In this document: piece by piece, positions 1 to 10,468 of the stretch
Layout: the number at the start of each line of letters is the position of its first letter
How positions within the stretch are numbered: position 1 is the stretch's first letter
Assembly: GCF_000001735.4 (NCBI RefSeq)
Contig: NC_003071.7
Location: 9,045,151 to 9,109,150, forward strand
Direction: 5' to 3'
DNA: 64,000 bases
Source: Arabidopsis thaliana
Lineage: Eukaryota > Streptophyta > Magnoliopsida > Brassicales > Brassicaceae
Program-made: the position numbers and the translations under genes
The notes under the pieces: model-generated
Databases searched by the model: none
What the model saw: only the letters and a program-made list of their open reading frames with translations
Told to the model about the DNA's origin: nothing

Positions 1-52
1 GCAAAAGCTTCTCGTGAAGCCTGACTTTTCGAAAGATGGATGCTCTGATTGA
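1..52 (+). CDS. possible C-terminal end of the upstream gene (partial)
   Basis: From base 2 an open frame reads 16 codons to a TGA at 50-52, ending in LVKPDFSKDGCSD. It touches the window edge, so its start is unseen. The next few hundred bases have no good frame and look like a 3' UTR and spacer. By position it could be the end of AT2G21080, but sixteen codons are too few to identify a family. It could also be chance. Confidence 0.3.
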   Translation, partial: QKLLVKPDFSKDGCSD

Positions 53-544
53 TGCACAACACTTGGTCACCGGTGTTTGACCAAACAAAAAAAAAACTTG
101 ATCACTGGTTTAACAGACAGAACCGGGTTATTGTCCTGTGGCGTTGTTGGATTTGAATGTTTGATGAACATCATAAATGTTGGTTGCTCCAACTGTATCG
201 CTTTTTCTTTATTTTAGTATTTGTCCCTTTCTCTGCCATCTCCACCGCTTTCTAATAACTTAGCCAATACGAAACAAACCTGAAAAATCCATCATTTTAT
301 CTGTAAATTGGTTTGATTTTGCTTCTTTATTAACCAATAAATCTTGAAGAAGAAGACAAAAAGGAAAAAGAATTAGAAGTCTGTAGTTTCTAGCTCTGTT
401 ACACTGACAAAACTTCTAAAGCTACATCAAAATCATCACAAACTCCGTGAACGTATAAATCCCTGCTTTTGCAGGCTTTAACAGTGTACAATCCTGAGAA
501 GAAAAATTGCAGGTGTTCGCTGATGCTTCTTCTTGTATGAGAGA
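53..544. other. intergenic spacer and convergent 3' ends
   Basis: No convincing gene. The AT-rich sequence between the window edge and the stop of the PPR gene should carry the PPR 3' UTR on the minus strand. The only open frame here (about 478-675, minus) overlaps the end of the PPR gene in another frame and has no family features. Confidence 0.6.
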
Positions 545-2338
545 TCATGTTCTTGAAGCTTCTTCTTCAATAACTGCAGCCAGATTATGCAGAATGAAGT
601 ATATCTCTTCTTTCCGAGCATGAGCATGTGACCCATCTGAGACAGTGAAAGCTTCGACTTTTTTCTCGATTTCAATCCAACTCACAGCTTTTTCTTTATT
701 CACTCTTCTCTTCTTCATAACCCCTCTCAGCTTCTCTACTAATTCCCACTTCCCATGATCTGCGTAAATGCTTGACAGCAATATGTATGGTGCAGACGAC
801 TCAGGGTCCAGTTTGATCAGCTCGTCCGCTGCTTTCTTTCCCAGTTCTTCGTTTCCATGGATTCTGCATACTCCTAGGATTGCGTTCCAGATATGCTTGT
901 CGGGTTCAAAAGGCATTTCCTCAATCTTCCTCATCAGTTCTTTGAAACAACCGGCGCGACCTAGGAGATCTATCAGACATGCGTAATGCTCTTGGTCGGG
1001 AACAATCCCGTGCTGAACAGTCATTGACTCAAACCACCTCAATCCTTCCTCTACCAGACCTGAATGGCTGCAGGCATTAAGAATCACAACCAGAGTCGTC
1101 CGGTTTGGCTGGACCCTGAATTTGATCATGTCATCAAGCATTCGCAAGGCCTTGTGTCCAAGCCCGTGCTGTGCCAATGCAGAAATCATCGTGTTCCAAA
1201 AAACGCAGTCGTGCTTGTCATCGCAAATTCTGAACACCCGCTCGCTAGCTTCTAAACTACCTGATTTGGAGTACATATCTATCAAAGAACTGATGACAAT
1301 CGCGTTCGGTCTAACATTGGTACGGATCATATAGCCATGAATTTCCTTCCCATGTCTAAGAGAAGCAATGCTCGCAGAGGCACATAGACAGCTACTAAAA
1401 GTAAATTGCTCTGGTTTAACCCCCAAAGCAATCATTTTTCTAAACAAGTCAAGCGCTCGATTCCCTGAGCCTTGTCTAACATATCCAGCAATTAATGCAG
1501 TCCAAGAGACTGGATTTTTCTCAGGCATCTCACAGAATAACTTTTCAGCAGCTTCCATATCTCCCAGTTTGGCATACCCAGAGATCAGAGTAGTCCAAAT
1601 ATGAATATCCTTCACTGTCATCTCATCAAAACATCTTTTAGCACTCTCCATCTGACCACATTTCGCATAAGCATCGATGATAGAACACGAAAGTACCACA
1701 TTTGACAAAAACCCAGCAACCAAAACCTGCCCGTGAGCTTGCCGATTGAGCTGGAGCTGCCTAGATTTCACACATGCCGTCAAAAGCCCAGCGAAGCTGA
1801 ACTCGTTGAACTTGATTCCAGATCTCCTAAACTCTTTATAAAACCACAACGCCTCGTGTAGATTCCCATCCTGAGCATACCCAATAACCATCGTGTTCCA
1901 AGAAACAACATCTCTCTCAGGCATACTATCGAACACTACGCGTGCACGCACCAACATCCCTGATTTGACATACCCAGAGACCATATTGTTCCACGAATAC
2001 AAGTTCCTGAGATGCATTTGATCAAACACTTTACAAGCATCAATAGGTTTACCGCATTTCATGTACATTCCGATTAAATGATTGGACAAAAGCGTGTTGG
2101 GTCTCTTGAATCCAGTAATCTTCAAGTGACGATGAATCCATTTGCCTTGTTTCAAAGACTTTGTATCTCCACACTGCTGGAGCAGAGATGCTAGGAGGTC
2201 AAAGGGTAATCGAATCCCTTGTTGAGTCAAGGACTCGAGACGAGATACGGCCTGAGAGAGCTCTGCTTTCGTTGCGTGTTTGCTGAGAAACGATTGGGCG
2301 ACACAGATTGGCCGTTTCCTAGGGTTACTGATGGGCAT
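545..2338 (-). CDS. pentatricopeptide repeat protein, E/E+ class (AT2G21090)
   Basis: A single uninterrupted exon encodes 597 residues, as is usual for intronless plant PPR genes. Tandem PPR motifs of the P, L and S types run from about residue 45 to 480. Typical signatures are YAKCGQMESAKRCFDEM and SWNTMVIGYAQDGNLHEALW. The C-terminal 115 residues form the E and E+ motifs (IWNAILGVCRIHGNEELG, then LLSSIYADHGKWELVEKLR) and stop before any DYW deaminase domain. E-class proteins of this family bind organellar RNA and usually act in C-to-U editing, borrowing a DYW domain in trans. The N-terminus (MPISNPRKRPICVAQSFLSKH) is basic and acid-poor, as expected of an organelle-targeting peptide. The RNA target cannot be read from the sequence. 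Confidence 0.95.
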   Translation of the reverse strand: MPISNPRKRPICVAQSFLSKHATKAELSQAVSRLESLTQQGIRLPFDLLASLLQQCGDTKSLKQGKWIHRHLKITGFKRPNTLLSNHLIGMYMKCGKPIDACKVFDQMHLRNLYSWNNMVSGYVKSGMLVRARVVFDSMPERDVVSWNTMVIGYAQDGNLHEALWFYKEFRRSGIKFNEFSFAGLLTACVKSRQLQLNRQAHGQVLVAGFLSNVVLSCSIIDAYAKCGQMESAKRCFDEMTVKDIHIWTTLISGYAKLGDMEAAEKLFCEMPEKNPVSWTALIAGYVRQGSGNRALDLFRKMIALGVKPEQFTFSSCLCASASIASLRHGKEIHGYMIRTNVRPNAIVISSLIDMYSKSGSLEASERVFRICDDKHDCVFWNTMISALAQHGLGHKALRMLDDMIKFRVQPNRTTLVVILNACSHSGLVEEGLRWFESMTVQHGIVPDQEHYACLIDLLGRAGCFKELMRKIEEMPFEPDKHIWNAILGVCRIHGNEELGKKAADELIKLDPESSAPYILLSSIYADHGKWELVEKLRGVMKKRRVNKEKAVSWIEIEKKVEAFTVSDGSHAHARKEEIYFILHNLAAVIEEEASRT

Positions 2339-2530
2339 TGGAGGGAGAAACCACCATGGGAAGCGACTTTAACGATTTGCGATTGGATCCCGGCGAACAC
2401 AAGTCAGAAAGGGTTTGCGCCGGCGAGATTCGCCGGTAAGAAATCATATGCCGTCGGATGGGTTTAGAAACCGGATCTGGTTTTGGTTTTGGTTTGGATC
2501 ATACTAACAAAGACAAATCCTTTTTCACTT

Positions 2531-2560
2531 TTGGGCTTAGGTCTAAAGCCCATGGGCCTT
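2531..2560 (-). promoter_or_regulatory. site II (TGGGCY) cluster upstream of the PPR gene
   Basis: TTGGGCTT, AAGCCCAT and ATGGGCC lie within 30 bases, about 200 bases upstream of the PPR ATG. Such site II elements are bound by TCP factors and are common in promoters of plant genes for organellar and housekeeping functions. The motif is seen directly; its role is inferred. Confidence 0.5.
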
Positions 2561-2718
2561 CTTATATCAACGTATTTACGATTTTTGCCATGTCTTAAAA
2601 TAAAATAACTGGATTATAAAATATTTTTGGATAGAAAATAAATATATTTTTTTTTTATAGAAAATATTCATCTCGTAGCAATGCTAAATCTCCAAATATA
2701 AAAAAAGAGTAGTAGAAA

Positions 2719-3471
2719 AAGAATGGTTTTCTCTCTCTTCTCTCTCCTCATCTTTCAGAGAGAGCAAAGCAGCTTCAATTTTTTTGACCGACAATGACTG
2801 GCTTTATCAGCGGTGTTTGGTCGGCTTCTCCTCCGGCATCGCTGGCTTCCTTAGAAGCGTTGACTGGCTCAGCTTCCGGCATCGACCGACTACTTTTAGC
2901 GGTGGTGGCTGGCTTATCTCCCGAGAGCAAGATATTCTCTTTCTTGTTTCGTCGGGCTTTTTTCTGGCGTCTTTTGCCGGCTTTCTCTCCGGTTTCTTGA
3001 CCGGATTTAGATTTGTTCTGTTTTTTTTCTTCTGCCTGCAGTTCAAAGATTGATGAACCCTAAAAGTTAAAAAGATGTTGAAAGAAGAAGAAGAAGAAGA
3101 ATTGCACTTAGTGGAGTCAAATTCTCATCCAAGCTACAATTAGAATTTTGCCATTAATCCTTTGGGCGACGAGTGAGCTATGCCAATTGAACAAGTTTTC
3201 TGGTGTTTCGGCCGGAATTGAAGCTTCTGACGTCGACTCCCTTTTCTTCCAGTTTCTACGTGTATTTCAAACATGTTTTCCACTGACACGTGTTTTCTAT
3301 GCGGCGCACAACAATCTTTTGTTCTCTTCCTTAAGTTTAGGTTTATTCATTTGGGCTTTTGGATTGTTGTTGTGTTTTGGGCTCGTTTATTTTAGTCTTT
3401 ATGAATTATTGGTATGTTACTTTTGGCTCTATAATATCAATAAAACACTATTGTGACAAAAAAAAAAAAAA
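2719..3471 (+). mobile_element. retroposed sequence with A-tail (LINE-like or processed copy)
   Basis: A TC-rich leader-like start (about 2725-2765) is followed by GC-richer sequence with a short open frame (2794-3000, 68 codons). A 3' UTR-like tail has AATAAA at 3439-3444 and, 14 bases later, 14 A residues at 3458-3471. Similar sequence flanks it: AAAAAAGAGTAGTAGAAA at 2701-2718 and AAAAAAGAAGTAGTGAAAT at 3466-3484, an imperfect candidate target-site duplication. This is the layout left by L1-type reverse transcription. I see no reverse transcriptase, so it is a short or internally deleted LINE, a SINE-like element, or a processed gene copy. The open frame resembles no family I know. Confidence 0.42.
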
Positions 3472-3536
3472 GAAGTAGTGAAATGTTACGTGTATACATT
3501 GCAAAACGTCGCCGTATTATATGATACAAAGCCTTT

Positions 3537-4186
3537 CTAGTGCATAATGGTAACGTTATAGCCAACGATGGCATCACCGGTTTTGGGATCAAACCAATTA
3601 GTCCGGGCAATAGCATAGCCACGAGCCATCCGGAACATTCCCGTGCCGCCAACAATAGGCATTTCTCGGATTGGGTTCATCGCGGAGTTCTTCCCGATCA
3701 TGCTTATGGTGCTGTCCTTGTAAGGACCGTCCTCGAAACAGAAGCTCATGGCCATTATCAAACCTACTTCTTCTTTACCTGTACCAACCAAAACCGGTTA
3801 TTAGTGATGTCCCAAACCCATTTTATATTTTCGGTTCGGTTATTGTAAGAAATAATATACGTACATGAAGAACCGTAAAGGCCTTGCGCCCGTCCAACGA
3901 GTTTGGATTTTGGATCAGCGGTCTCGGTGAGAGCGTCGTCGACCATGAACACAGCGCCGAACAGCGTCGGGGATTTTTCGGTGTCTGTGCCCTGAGCCAC
4001 CTTAACTGCGGTTGGATTCTTGCCGCTCAAGGTGTCATGGAAATAGAACTGAAGGTTTGTTACCTTGTCCTTCCCTGTTTCCTCAAGCCGATTAGCCCAA
4101 CTATGCAGTCTCGATCCCTGAGCAACCAGTGGCATTATCATTATTAACATAACCAACATTCTTGATACATATTCCTCTTTTGCCAT
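3537..4186 (-). CDS. DIR23: dirigent protein 23 (AT2G21100)
   Basis: Two exons, 3865-4186 and 3537-3778, join to 187 codons plus stop across an 86-base GT-AG intron; joining restores the usual ...GLYGSSCKEEVGLIMAMSF core. An N-terminal hydrophobic signal peptide (about residues 9-24) directs secretion. The dirigent beta-barrel domain fills residues 35-187, with FYFHDTLSG near the start, the SKLVGRAQGLY strand and the C-terminal GGTGMFRMARGYA and GDAIVGYNVT signatures. Dirigent proteins guide stereoselective coupling of phenoxy radicals in the apoplast, in lignan formation and lignin patterning; the substrate here is unknown. A further in-frame ATG lies 12 codons upstream, but MAKEEYVS fits the family start better. 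Another dirigent gene follows about 950 bases upstream of the start, in the same orientation. Confidence 0.93.
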
Positions 4187-4276
4187 TTTCGCTTTTTTCT
4201 GGTGGGGTCTAAATTGTAACAAAGTGTTTGTAATTGTGAGAGTAAAATGAGTTTTTGGTGCAGTCGTATATAATTC

Positions 4277-4284
4277 TATTTATA
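4277..4284 (-). promoter_or_regulatory. TATA box of DIR23
   Basis: TATAAATA on the minus strand lies about 90 bases upstream of the chosen ATG at 4186, a normal spacing for a plant core promoter. It supports the downstream ATG choice, since the transcript start would be near 4250. Confidence 0.6.
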
Positions 4285-4905
4285 GGGAACTTACATATAC
4301 ATGAATCACACCCAGTCCAAGTTAGTTCAACCAAACTGCAAAATGATCTTTAACTAAAAGAAAAAGTATGCTGGGACATATGTGACAAAGTCAGTATGTG
4401 GTGGTGTAATGGTTCACCTAATAATTTAATTGTTTGAATTAGACTACTTAAGAGAACTCTATGTTATTGCATTGGTGGATCTAATAACTCCGAACTCGGC
4501 TATGTAAATTATGTAATGGTGCTGATAGGATCTTCTGGTCAAATGTAATTTATAGTTTTAAACTGTGTGGTTTTTAGTAGTTTACATGTATGAGATAAAT
4601 AGAAAAATTGAATCCATAATATTCCCGATCCGTCAAGCTTTTTAGTAGTTTACATCTACGAGACGATTTGGATGTACTGTTGATGGATTGCTTCTGAAAA
4701 AATGCTTGATCTTGGTAGGCAAGTGCATTCTTTGGTTTTGAAGAGAAATTATTGTAATGTGCATAAGAGTCAAAAAAAAAGTTTCAATAAAAATTGTTTA
4801 ACAAAGTATTTAACACAATTTTAGTACTAATACTGATTAAGATTTTGAGTAATAGATAGAAAGTGGGCAACCAAAAAAAAAAAAAATTGATTCGGACCAC
4901 CTTTT
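4285..4905. other. AT-rich spacer between dirigent gene and PPR relic
   Basis: No gene, RNA gene or ordered repeat seen. It should hold the distal DIR23 promoter. Confidence 0.5.
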
Positions 4906-5050
4906 TTGTTGCACGGGAGTGCACTTGTTAATATGTATGCAAAATGTAAAAGAGTTGAAGATGCTTTTAAGGAGATTTCATAGACTAACTTTGTTTTCAT
5001 GGAATGTATTATTTCTTACAATTTAAAAGGCATGGCAACCAAAACAGCTT
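4906..5050 (+). pseudogene. relic of a PPR gene (about 48 codons)
   Basis: Read on the plus strand, the frame containing 4921 gives LLHGSALVNMYAKCKRVED followed by AFKEIS, an in-frame stop, and TNFVFMECIISYNLKGMAT. This matches the L/S-type PPR pattern ALxNMYAKCGxxEDAxxxFxxIxxxNxxxWxxMIxxYxxxG, with W replaced by C. No flanking repeats continue the frame, so it is a stranded fragment and not part of a working gene. It is on the opposite strand to the intact PPR gene at 545-2338 and differs from it in sequence, so it need not derive from that gene. Confidence 0.6.
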
Positions 5051-5139
5051 AATATATAAAAATCATGAACATGCATTAAATTATTCCAAGGGAAGTGATT
5101 ACATTAAGATTTAGAAAGACCTTTATGTATATAGTGTTG

Positions 5140-5700
5140 TTAATAATGATAGAGAGTGACATTGTACTCAACGATAGCATCCCCATTGGTCAAGTTAACG
5201 TAATATGTATTGAGTTGAGCCACTCCTCTAGCCATCCTAAACCTTCCTCGGCCTCCCACAACTGCAACCTCCCTCTCTTTCTCCGTTATCGTATTCCTCG
5301 AAAACACGGCTATAGAACTACCGTTAAACTTGCCCGATGTGAACCCGAAGTCGACGTACATGGTCAACGTGGGGACATGTTTTCCAGAGGAAACGTACAT
5401 CCCTCTAGCGTTCCCGATCTTCTCGGATTTCGGGTCTGGTCCAACGGTGAGAGGGTCGTCGAGAGCAAAAAGAGAACCGAAAGGTGAGGGAGAAGAGTCG
5501 TTGTCTCCTCTTGTGTGAGTAGGCTTGGCAATGAGGATGGCTGATGGGTTTGGAGCGGTGAGAGTGTCGTGAAAGAAGAAATGGAGATTTGTGACCACTA
5601 GTTGTTTCGGTGTGATTGGACGAGTTTCTGAAAAGTATTCGCCGAGTGCGAACGTGATGCAAAGATAAAAACTAACTACTAATCCTAAATTCTTCCCCAT
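5140..5700 (-). CDS. DIR4: dirigent protein 4 (AT2G21110)
   Basis: One intronless frame of 186 residues. Residues 1-20 are a signal peptide (GLVVSFYLCITFALG); the rest is a complete dirigent domain with LHFFFHDTLTAPNPSAI, IGNARGMYVSSG, GRGRFRMARGVAQ and GDAIVEYNVTLYHY at the extreme C-terminus. It lacks the intron of its neighbour DIR23 and is only distantly similar, so the pair is an old duplication or a chance neighbourhood of family members. The domain acts in the apoplast to steer phenoxy-radical coupling. The usual short signature stretches are all present, so it looks functional. Its substrate cannot be inferred. Confidence 0.95.
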   Translation of the reverse strand: MGKNLGLVVSFYLCITFALGEYFSETRPITPKQLVVTNLHFFFHDTLTAPNPSAILIAKPTHTRGDNDSSPSPFGSLFALDDPLTVGPDPKSEKIGNARGMYVSSGKHVPTLTMYVDFGFTSGKFNGSSIAVFSRNTITEKEREVAVVGGRGRFRMARGVAQLNTYYVNLTNGDAIVEYNVTLYHY

Positions 5701-6952
5701 TAATCTCTTTTGGTTTACCTGTAATGTTTTTTGTTAGAGGTTTTACATGTATTGTAATATAAAAGAGTGACCAAAGGTTGCAATTGAATAGGAAGATAGT
5801 GACTCAATAGGTCAGGCTTTAGACTGATCTGGAGTCAAATCCATGTTACATTTCTTTACCATATGCATACAGTTTATATTAAAATAAAGTAAGAAACAAA
5901 TCAAATGATTAGAATTTGAAAGAAATCATTATTATTTAATTCTCATCTAGTTATGTTTTGCTATAATGAATACTAATATGAGAGAGTAATTATGACTTAT
6001 TTGTAGTACCAAATCACAAGAAATATATAATACCAAGAACAAGAAATTTGTTTTTGTTGTAATTTATATGTTTTTAGTCTGTTTTTCATAATTTGTATGA
6101 GAATAGAAATTATCTATTTCTACACCTAAATTACAAGAAAGTAGATCATTACTTGTCTATATATCTAGACAATGTAAGGTGAGTACATGTGGCTTACTTT
6201 CGTGTCACCTTCCTGGATAAGATAGTAGATCATTACTTGTCTATATATCTCTTAACTTCATCGTTTCCAAGAGAAAGAGAAGACAATTCTTCCTTCTTAT
6301 GTTAGATGCTCACTAAAATGTCCGAGATTAAAATGATAGAGTTTTGGTGACTGGTGGTAAAGAAAGACAAAGTCTCAAGCTACCACCGAACAAACTTCTA
6401 TCACTTTAGTATCCTACAATGATTTCACCGGTAGATTTCTAACTTGTTATGAATCTAAGAAGTCTTGTCTTCCTTCGTATAACGGACTTATCGATCATTC
6501 AGATTCTCTAAAATGGTAATATTCATGTTCTCTGTCTCTCTCGTTGATCGATTTATAAAGAAACGAAACAGAGATTCTTGTTATTTCTCTCAATTCTGAT
6601 CAAACTTTTACCTTATTATTTCATTCAAGTGAGATACAATGAAGGAATATTTCATCCTAGAAAAATGTAGATACATATATAAATATATAACAGTGTAAAT
6701 TTGGACAAAAGAGTCCAGATAAGAAGAAGACCTGTACTGTACTAAGAAGAGAGACACAAAGATCAAAACTAAAGAATGTGAAGTTTTTTTAACTAGACAA
6801 ACTTTTTTGTCTGTACAGTGACCATAAAACAATACAAAAATGAACCCGACCGCAGATTTGTTGATTGATCCAGTTTTAAGACTCATGAGGCTTGTTTTTG
6901 GCAAATTTCATTCAATCTATTGAGAGCCTAGAGATATTGCATCTTCTTCTTC
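5701..6952. other. spacer between DIR4 and NIPA6
   Basis: AT-rich, no supported gene. It holds the DIR4 promoter on its left and the NIPA6 3' UTR on its right. A 26-base direct repeat lies inside (listed separately). An open frame at 6608-6904 (minus) resembles no family and is rich in low-complexity sequence. Confidence 0.55.
6141..6250. repeat. 26-base exact direct repeat
   Basis: The stretch beginning GTAGATCATTACTTGTCTAT occurs at 6141-6166 and again, unchanged, at 6225-6250, 84 bases apart. It is in the DIR4 upstream region. The spacing and exact identity suggest a small recent duplication; a regulatory role is only a possibility. Confidence 0.7.
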
Positions 6953-9116
6953 CTAGTATTCAGGACTGTACAGGCTTACCAAATGTTCTTCGTTCATGCT
7001 CTTTCTCGAGTCGTACCATCTTACATGTTCTGAACACCCAAAGATCAGACCAGTATTATGCTTAATAATGGCAGCAGAAGAATAAACAGATATGATCGAT
7101 GATGGAAAATGCAAGAGTTTTTTTTTTTTTACCTGAAGAAGCTTGTTGTTGTTCCTCTTCTCTTGTGCCATGGAGTATCATTGTCCCTGTGAGCACAGTG
7201 ATGAATCCACATAACTCAGAGGCTACGCTGGCTGCGTCTTGCCCAGACCAGTCCTGTGAAAACCGAGTTTCAATGTTACAGTGTTTGCTTTTTACTAATC
7301 TTTTGTAAATCAAGCTAAACGTTTTCTAGTTGAACCTACCTTGAACATTATTGCACTAGCAACAATTGTGAGGGTTGTGAACATTACATAGTATACTGGA
7401 GAAACAATGGCTGCGTTGAATGTGTCCAAAGCCTGCAAAAAAATCATAACAAGTAACAATCTTAGGCCTTAGTCAACAATGCCAAGTGAGTTCTAGAGTT
7501 CATATGTTTGCTGGGAAAAAAGAGACCTTCAATGCTACAGGTGTAAATGGTTAAGGTTCATATCTTTTGACCGGAAAAATCTAGCGATTCAGTCCCTAGG
7601 GGATAGGTCAAGCTGAGGAATGATCTACTGATGGGTATTTGTTTGCGGGCATTAACGATATAACTGTTCTACTTACACTTGCATACTGACGTATTGACTC
7701 CAGAATATATATATATATATATAAGGCTTTCCAAACAAATCTGTTGTAGAGAGCTTACCTTATTTAGGTAAATCAATTGTGTAACGACACAAGTTACTGC
7801 AACCATGACAAAAAGCCATGTCTGTGGATACCCGATCTGGCTTACTCCCTCCATTGTTAATTTTATCGCAATTCCAATAGCTTTTATGCTCATAACCTGT
7901 TTAAAGACACCAAGAACAAGATATATTAGAGTTACAAGTGCAGTATAAAATTGAATAAAAGCTCGAGTATGCTGAGATGAACCAACTTACAGTGAGAGCA
8001 CCCATTAACGAACAGATTCCAATATAAACCAGAATGTTTGTTTGGCCGCACAGGGGTTCAAAATGCAGAATTAAAGCAAGGACAATCGACATGGTTATGG
8101 CTACGTAGATTAGAAAAGCTGTTACATACATAAGAAAAGGAAAAATGTGTGTTTTCAGATAAAAAAAACTACAGATAGGATAAGGCACAACGTGTGTGAG
8201 TAAGAAAGAGAGAGAGAGAGGTACCTGGCTGAGTAGCCAGATTCCATATTTCCTCAACGGAATTAGGAGTCTGTTCCTTAGGTGCGTGTATAACAATAAC
8301 AACAGACCCAACAATGCAAGACACACATCCGAGAACCCCCATTTTCTTAAGTTTTTCCTTCAATAAGAAATGTGCCAAAACAGCACTAGCAAAAGAGAAA
8401 AAAATGAGAGGTTAATATCACACAAGTCACCAACACATAACAGAGCAAAGTGATCATGACATAGATACCTGATGATTATACTTAATGCACCGAGAGGAGT
8501 AACGAGTACAGCTGGTGCATAAATGTAAGCCACAAAGTTTGCAGCTTCTCCAACAATCACTAAACAAAATTTGAAGTTAGAGATAATCTTGTTATTGCAA
8601 TCTAAGATGGAGAAAAGTAAGAAGTAATAACAAATGAAAAACTCACTAGTAACCATCCCTGCCCACCAAAGCGGCTCTAATAAATAAGTATAGCCTCCAT
8701 ATCCTGTATCATCCATGTGAGAGAACACCAATTCCAATGTGAGACTAGTGGTTTATATCATTTTGATAGTGAAAATGTTTCAAATAAAACTATTTTGTAA
8801 CTGGTATTGAATCCATTTGAGTGATTGAGTGAAGACGTTACATAAGTGAATAAACAAATCAAAAGTGTAATATGGAACAAGATTATAAAAGCGGGTAAGT
8901 TCAAAATCGATTCAATTACGAGACTAGAAGTCGCAAGTTATAAAATTGGTAAGCAAAAACTGTAAAAGTAATGGAGAAGGAGAAGAAGAGAGAACCTGCT
9001 CGGGTGCCAATAGCACCAGCTCGCTTAAGACCTTTCTTCTTAAGAATGAAGCTGGAACCAATGAAAACACTTGACGCTACAGCTAGTATCAACCCCTTCC
9101 CATTGTCCGTCTCCAT
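6953..9116 (-). CDS. NIPA6: magnesium transporter of the NIPA family (AT2G21120)
   Basis: Nine exons read with GT-AG borders throughout: 8996-9116, 8647-8703, 8469-8559, 8225-8385, 7991-8118, 7759-7896, 7340-7432, 7133-7253 and 6953-7029. Together they give 328 codons plus stop. The protein opens with a membrane helix (GLILAVASSVFIGSSFILKK) and carries the family signatures YLLEPLWWAGM, GEAANFVAYIYAPAVLVTPL, CGQTNILVYIGICSL and ALDTFNAAIVSPVYYV. NIPA proteins have about nine transmembrane helices and are thought to move Mg2+ across plasma or endosomal membranes. The last exon encodes a short hydrophilic tail. The numbering NIPA6 is from memory; the closest relative should be the gene in the duplicated block on chromosome 4. 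Confidence 0.93.
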
Positions 9117-10468
9117 TCCCCTATATCAACGTCAACGTCAAGCTAACCCTAAATCTTATCTATCGAATCAGGAAGACAATTGAAGTCAATCGAGGTCTCT
9201 CCTTGAATAACCCTATCTCTATCGATCAGAATCAATCTGCGATTATAAATCCGGCGGAAATGAAGAAATTTGAAACAAGGGTTGTTGTTGCTGATGATAT
9301 AAGAGAGGATGACGAAAGAGAATCGAACAAGTGGTTCGATGCAACGCGGACACACGACGACTTCTGCGATTTTGCTTTGCAGAAGAAAATTCAAAAAAAT
9401 CAAAATTAGAGAGAAGAAAGAGAAAGAGATCTGGTTCGACGAGCTCTCGTCTCTCCTCTCTCTGTCTTTTTGCCTCTGGCAAGACGACAGCTCAGGAAAA
9501 TTCGTGGGTCTTGCCGATGCTTAACCGGGTCCGGTACGCGTTTTGGTTTAGTCAATTAGTTCGATAGAAATTACTCAATTAGAAACACTTTGCTTTCATT
9601 CACTATATCGCCGTCGGCTGCTCAATTTTATTTTTGGAATTTTTCTATCACACACCATCGCAGACTACTTGTGTAGTTGATTTCATTTGGTAACCATAGT
9701 AACCATTTCTCACCTAATTATTTCACTTTTAAATTATATAACTACTATACTGTACTCTTAACGATTCAAACGAGAATAATAATAAAAAATCGAGGGATCA
9801 TATAAACTTTGACACGTTTGGTCTTTGGTTTGCCTCTCTCTATTTTTTAATATTGTCATATTTATCATTCAAAATCAGCACATGCCTGCGTATCTTACTA
9901 GCTGCAGCATTACGCGGAACGTTGCTAATTAATTAATTTATCAACATGTTACTAAACTTTTTATAGTCAAATTTGATTAACTATGAATTTTGTTGTACAT
10001 AGTCGACGACTACTTTTAATAAATTAGTCCTGACCCTTATAAGATCCAAAAAGAAAACTTGTAACAACAACACTCTTAAGACATTTCTAGATTACGAATG
10101 AAGCCCATAACAACTTTACAGGTATGTGAATACGTTAGGTCTTGCATAAGCTCAATTTTTGTTGGGCCTAAAGGCCCCAGCCGTATTGCATCGATATATA
10201 AAACAATTTGGATCTCATTACCCTATGGATATAATGCTTTTCTAATTATAGAAAATATCCATTTATGGTCTATTGGACAAAACGCCAAAAATCTTTAATA
10301 GCAGTATTACAAAAACGCCACAATTCCTTAAAACTTTCTTATTATTAATGGTGCTTAATTAGGAAAATACGCAAAAGCAGAAACAGAGCAAAGATCACAG
10401 TCCATAATTAGCTAAGAAGAAACTTCTAGAAACATAGAAATTGAAACCGTCACCACCACAACCGGAAT
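9117..10468. other. spacer between NIPA6 and cyclophilin
   Basis: About 9117-9500 should be the NIPA6 leader and promoter on the minus strand: purine/pyrimidine-rich tracts and AACCCTAAA at about 9144-9152 (a telo-box, common in leaders of housekeeping genes). From 9600 to 10400 the sequence is AT-rich without a supported gene, and its right end should include the cyclophilin 3' UTR. Open frames here are short and resemble nothing known. Confidence 0.5.

Noticed and set aside
2219-2467. 82-codon plus-strand frame over the PPR start
   Set aside because: Antisense to the N-terminus and promoter of the PPR gene, with no features of its own.
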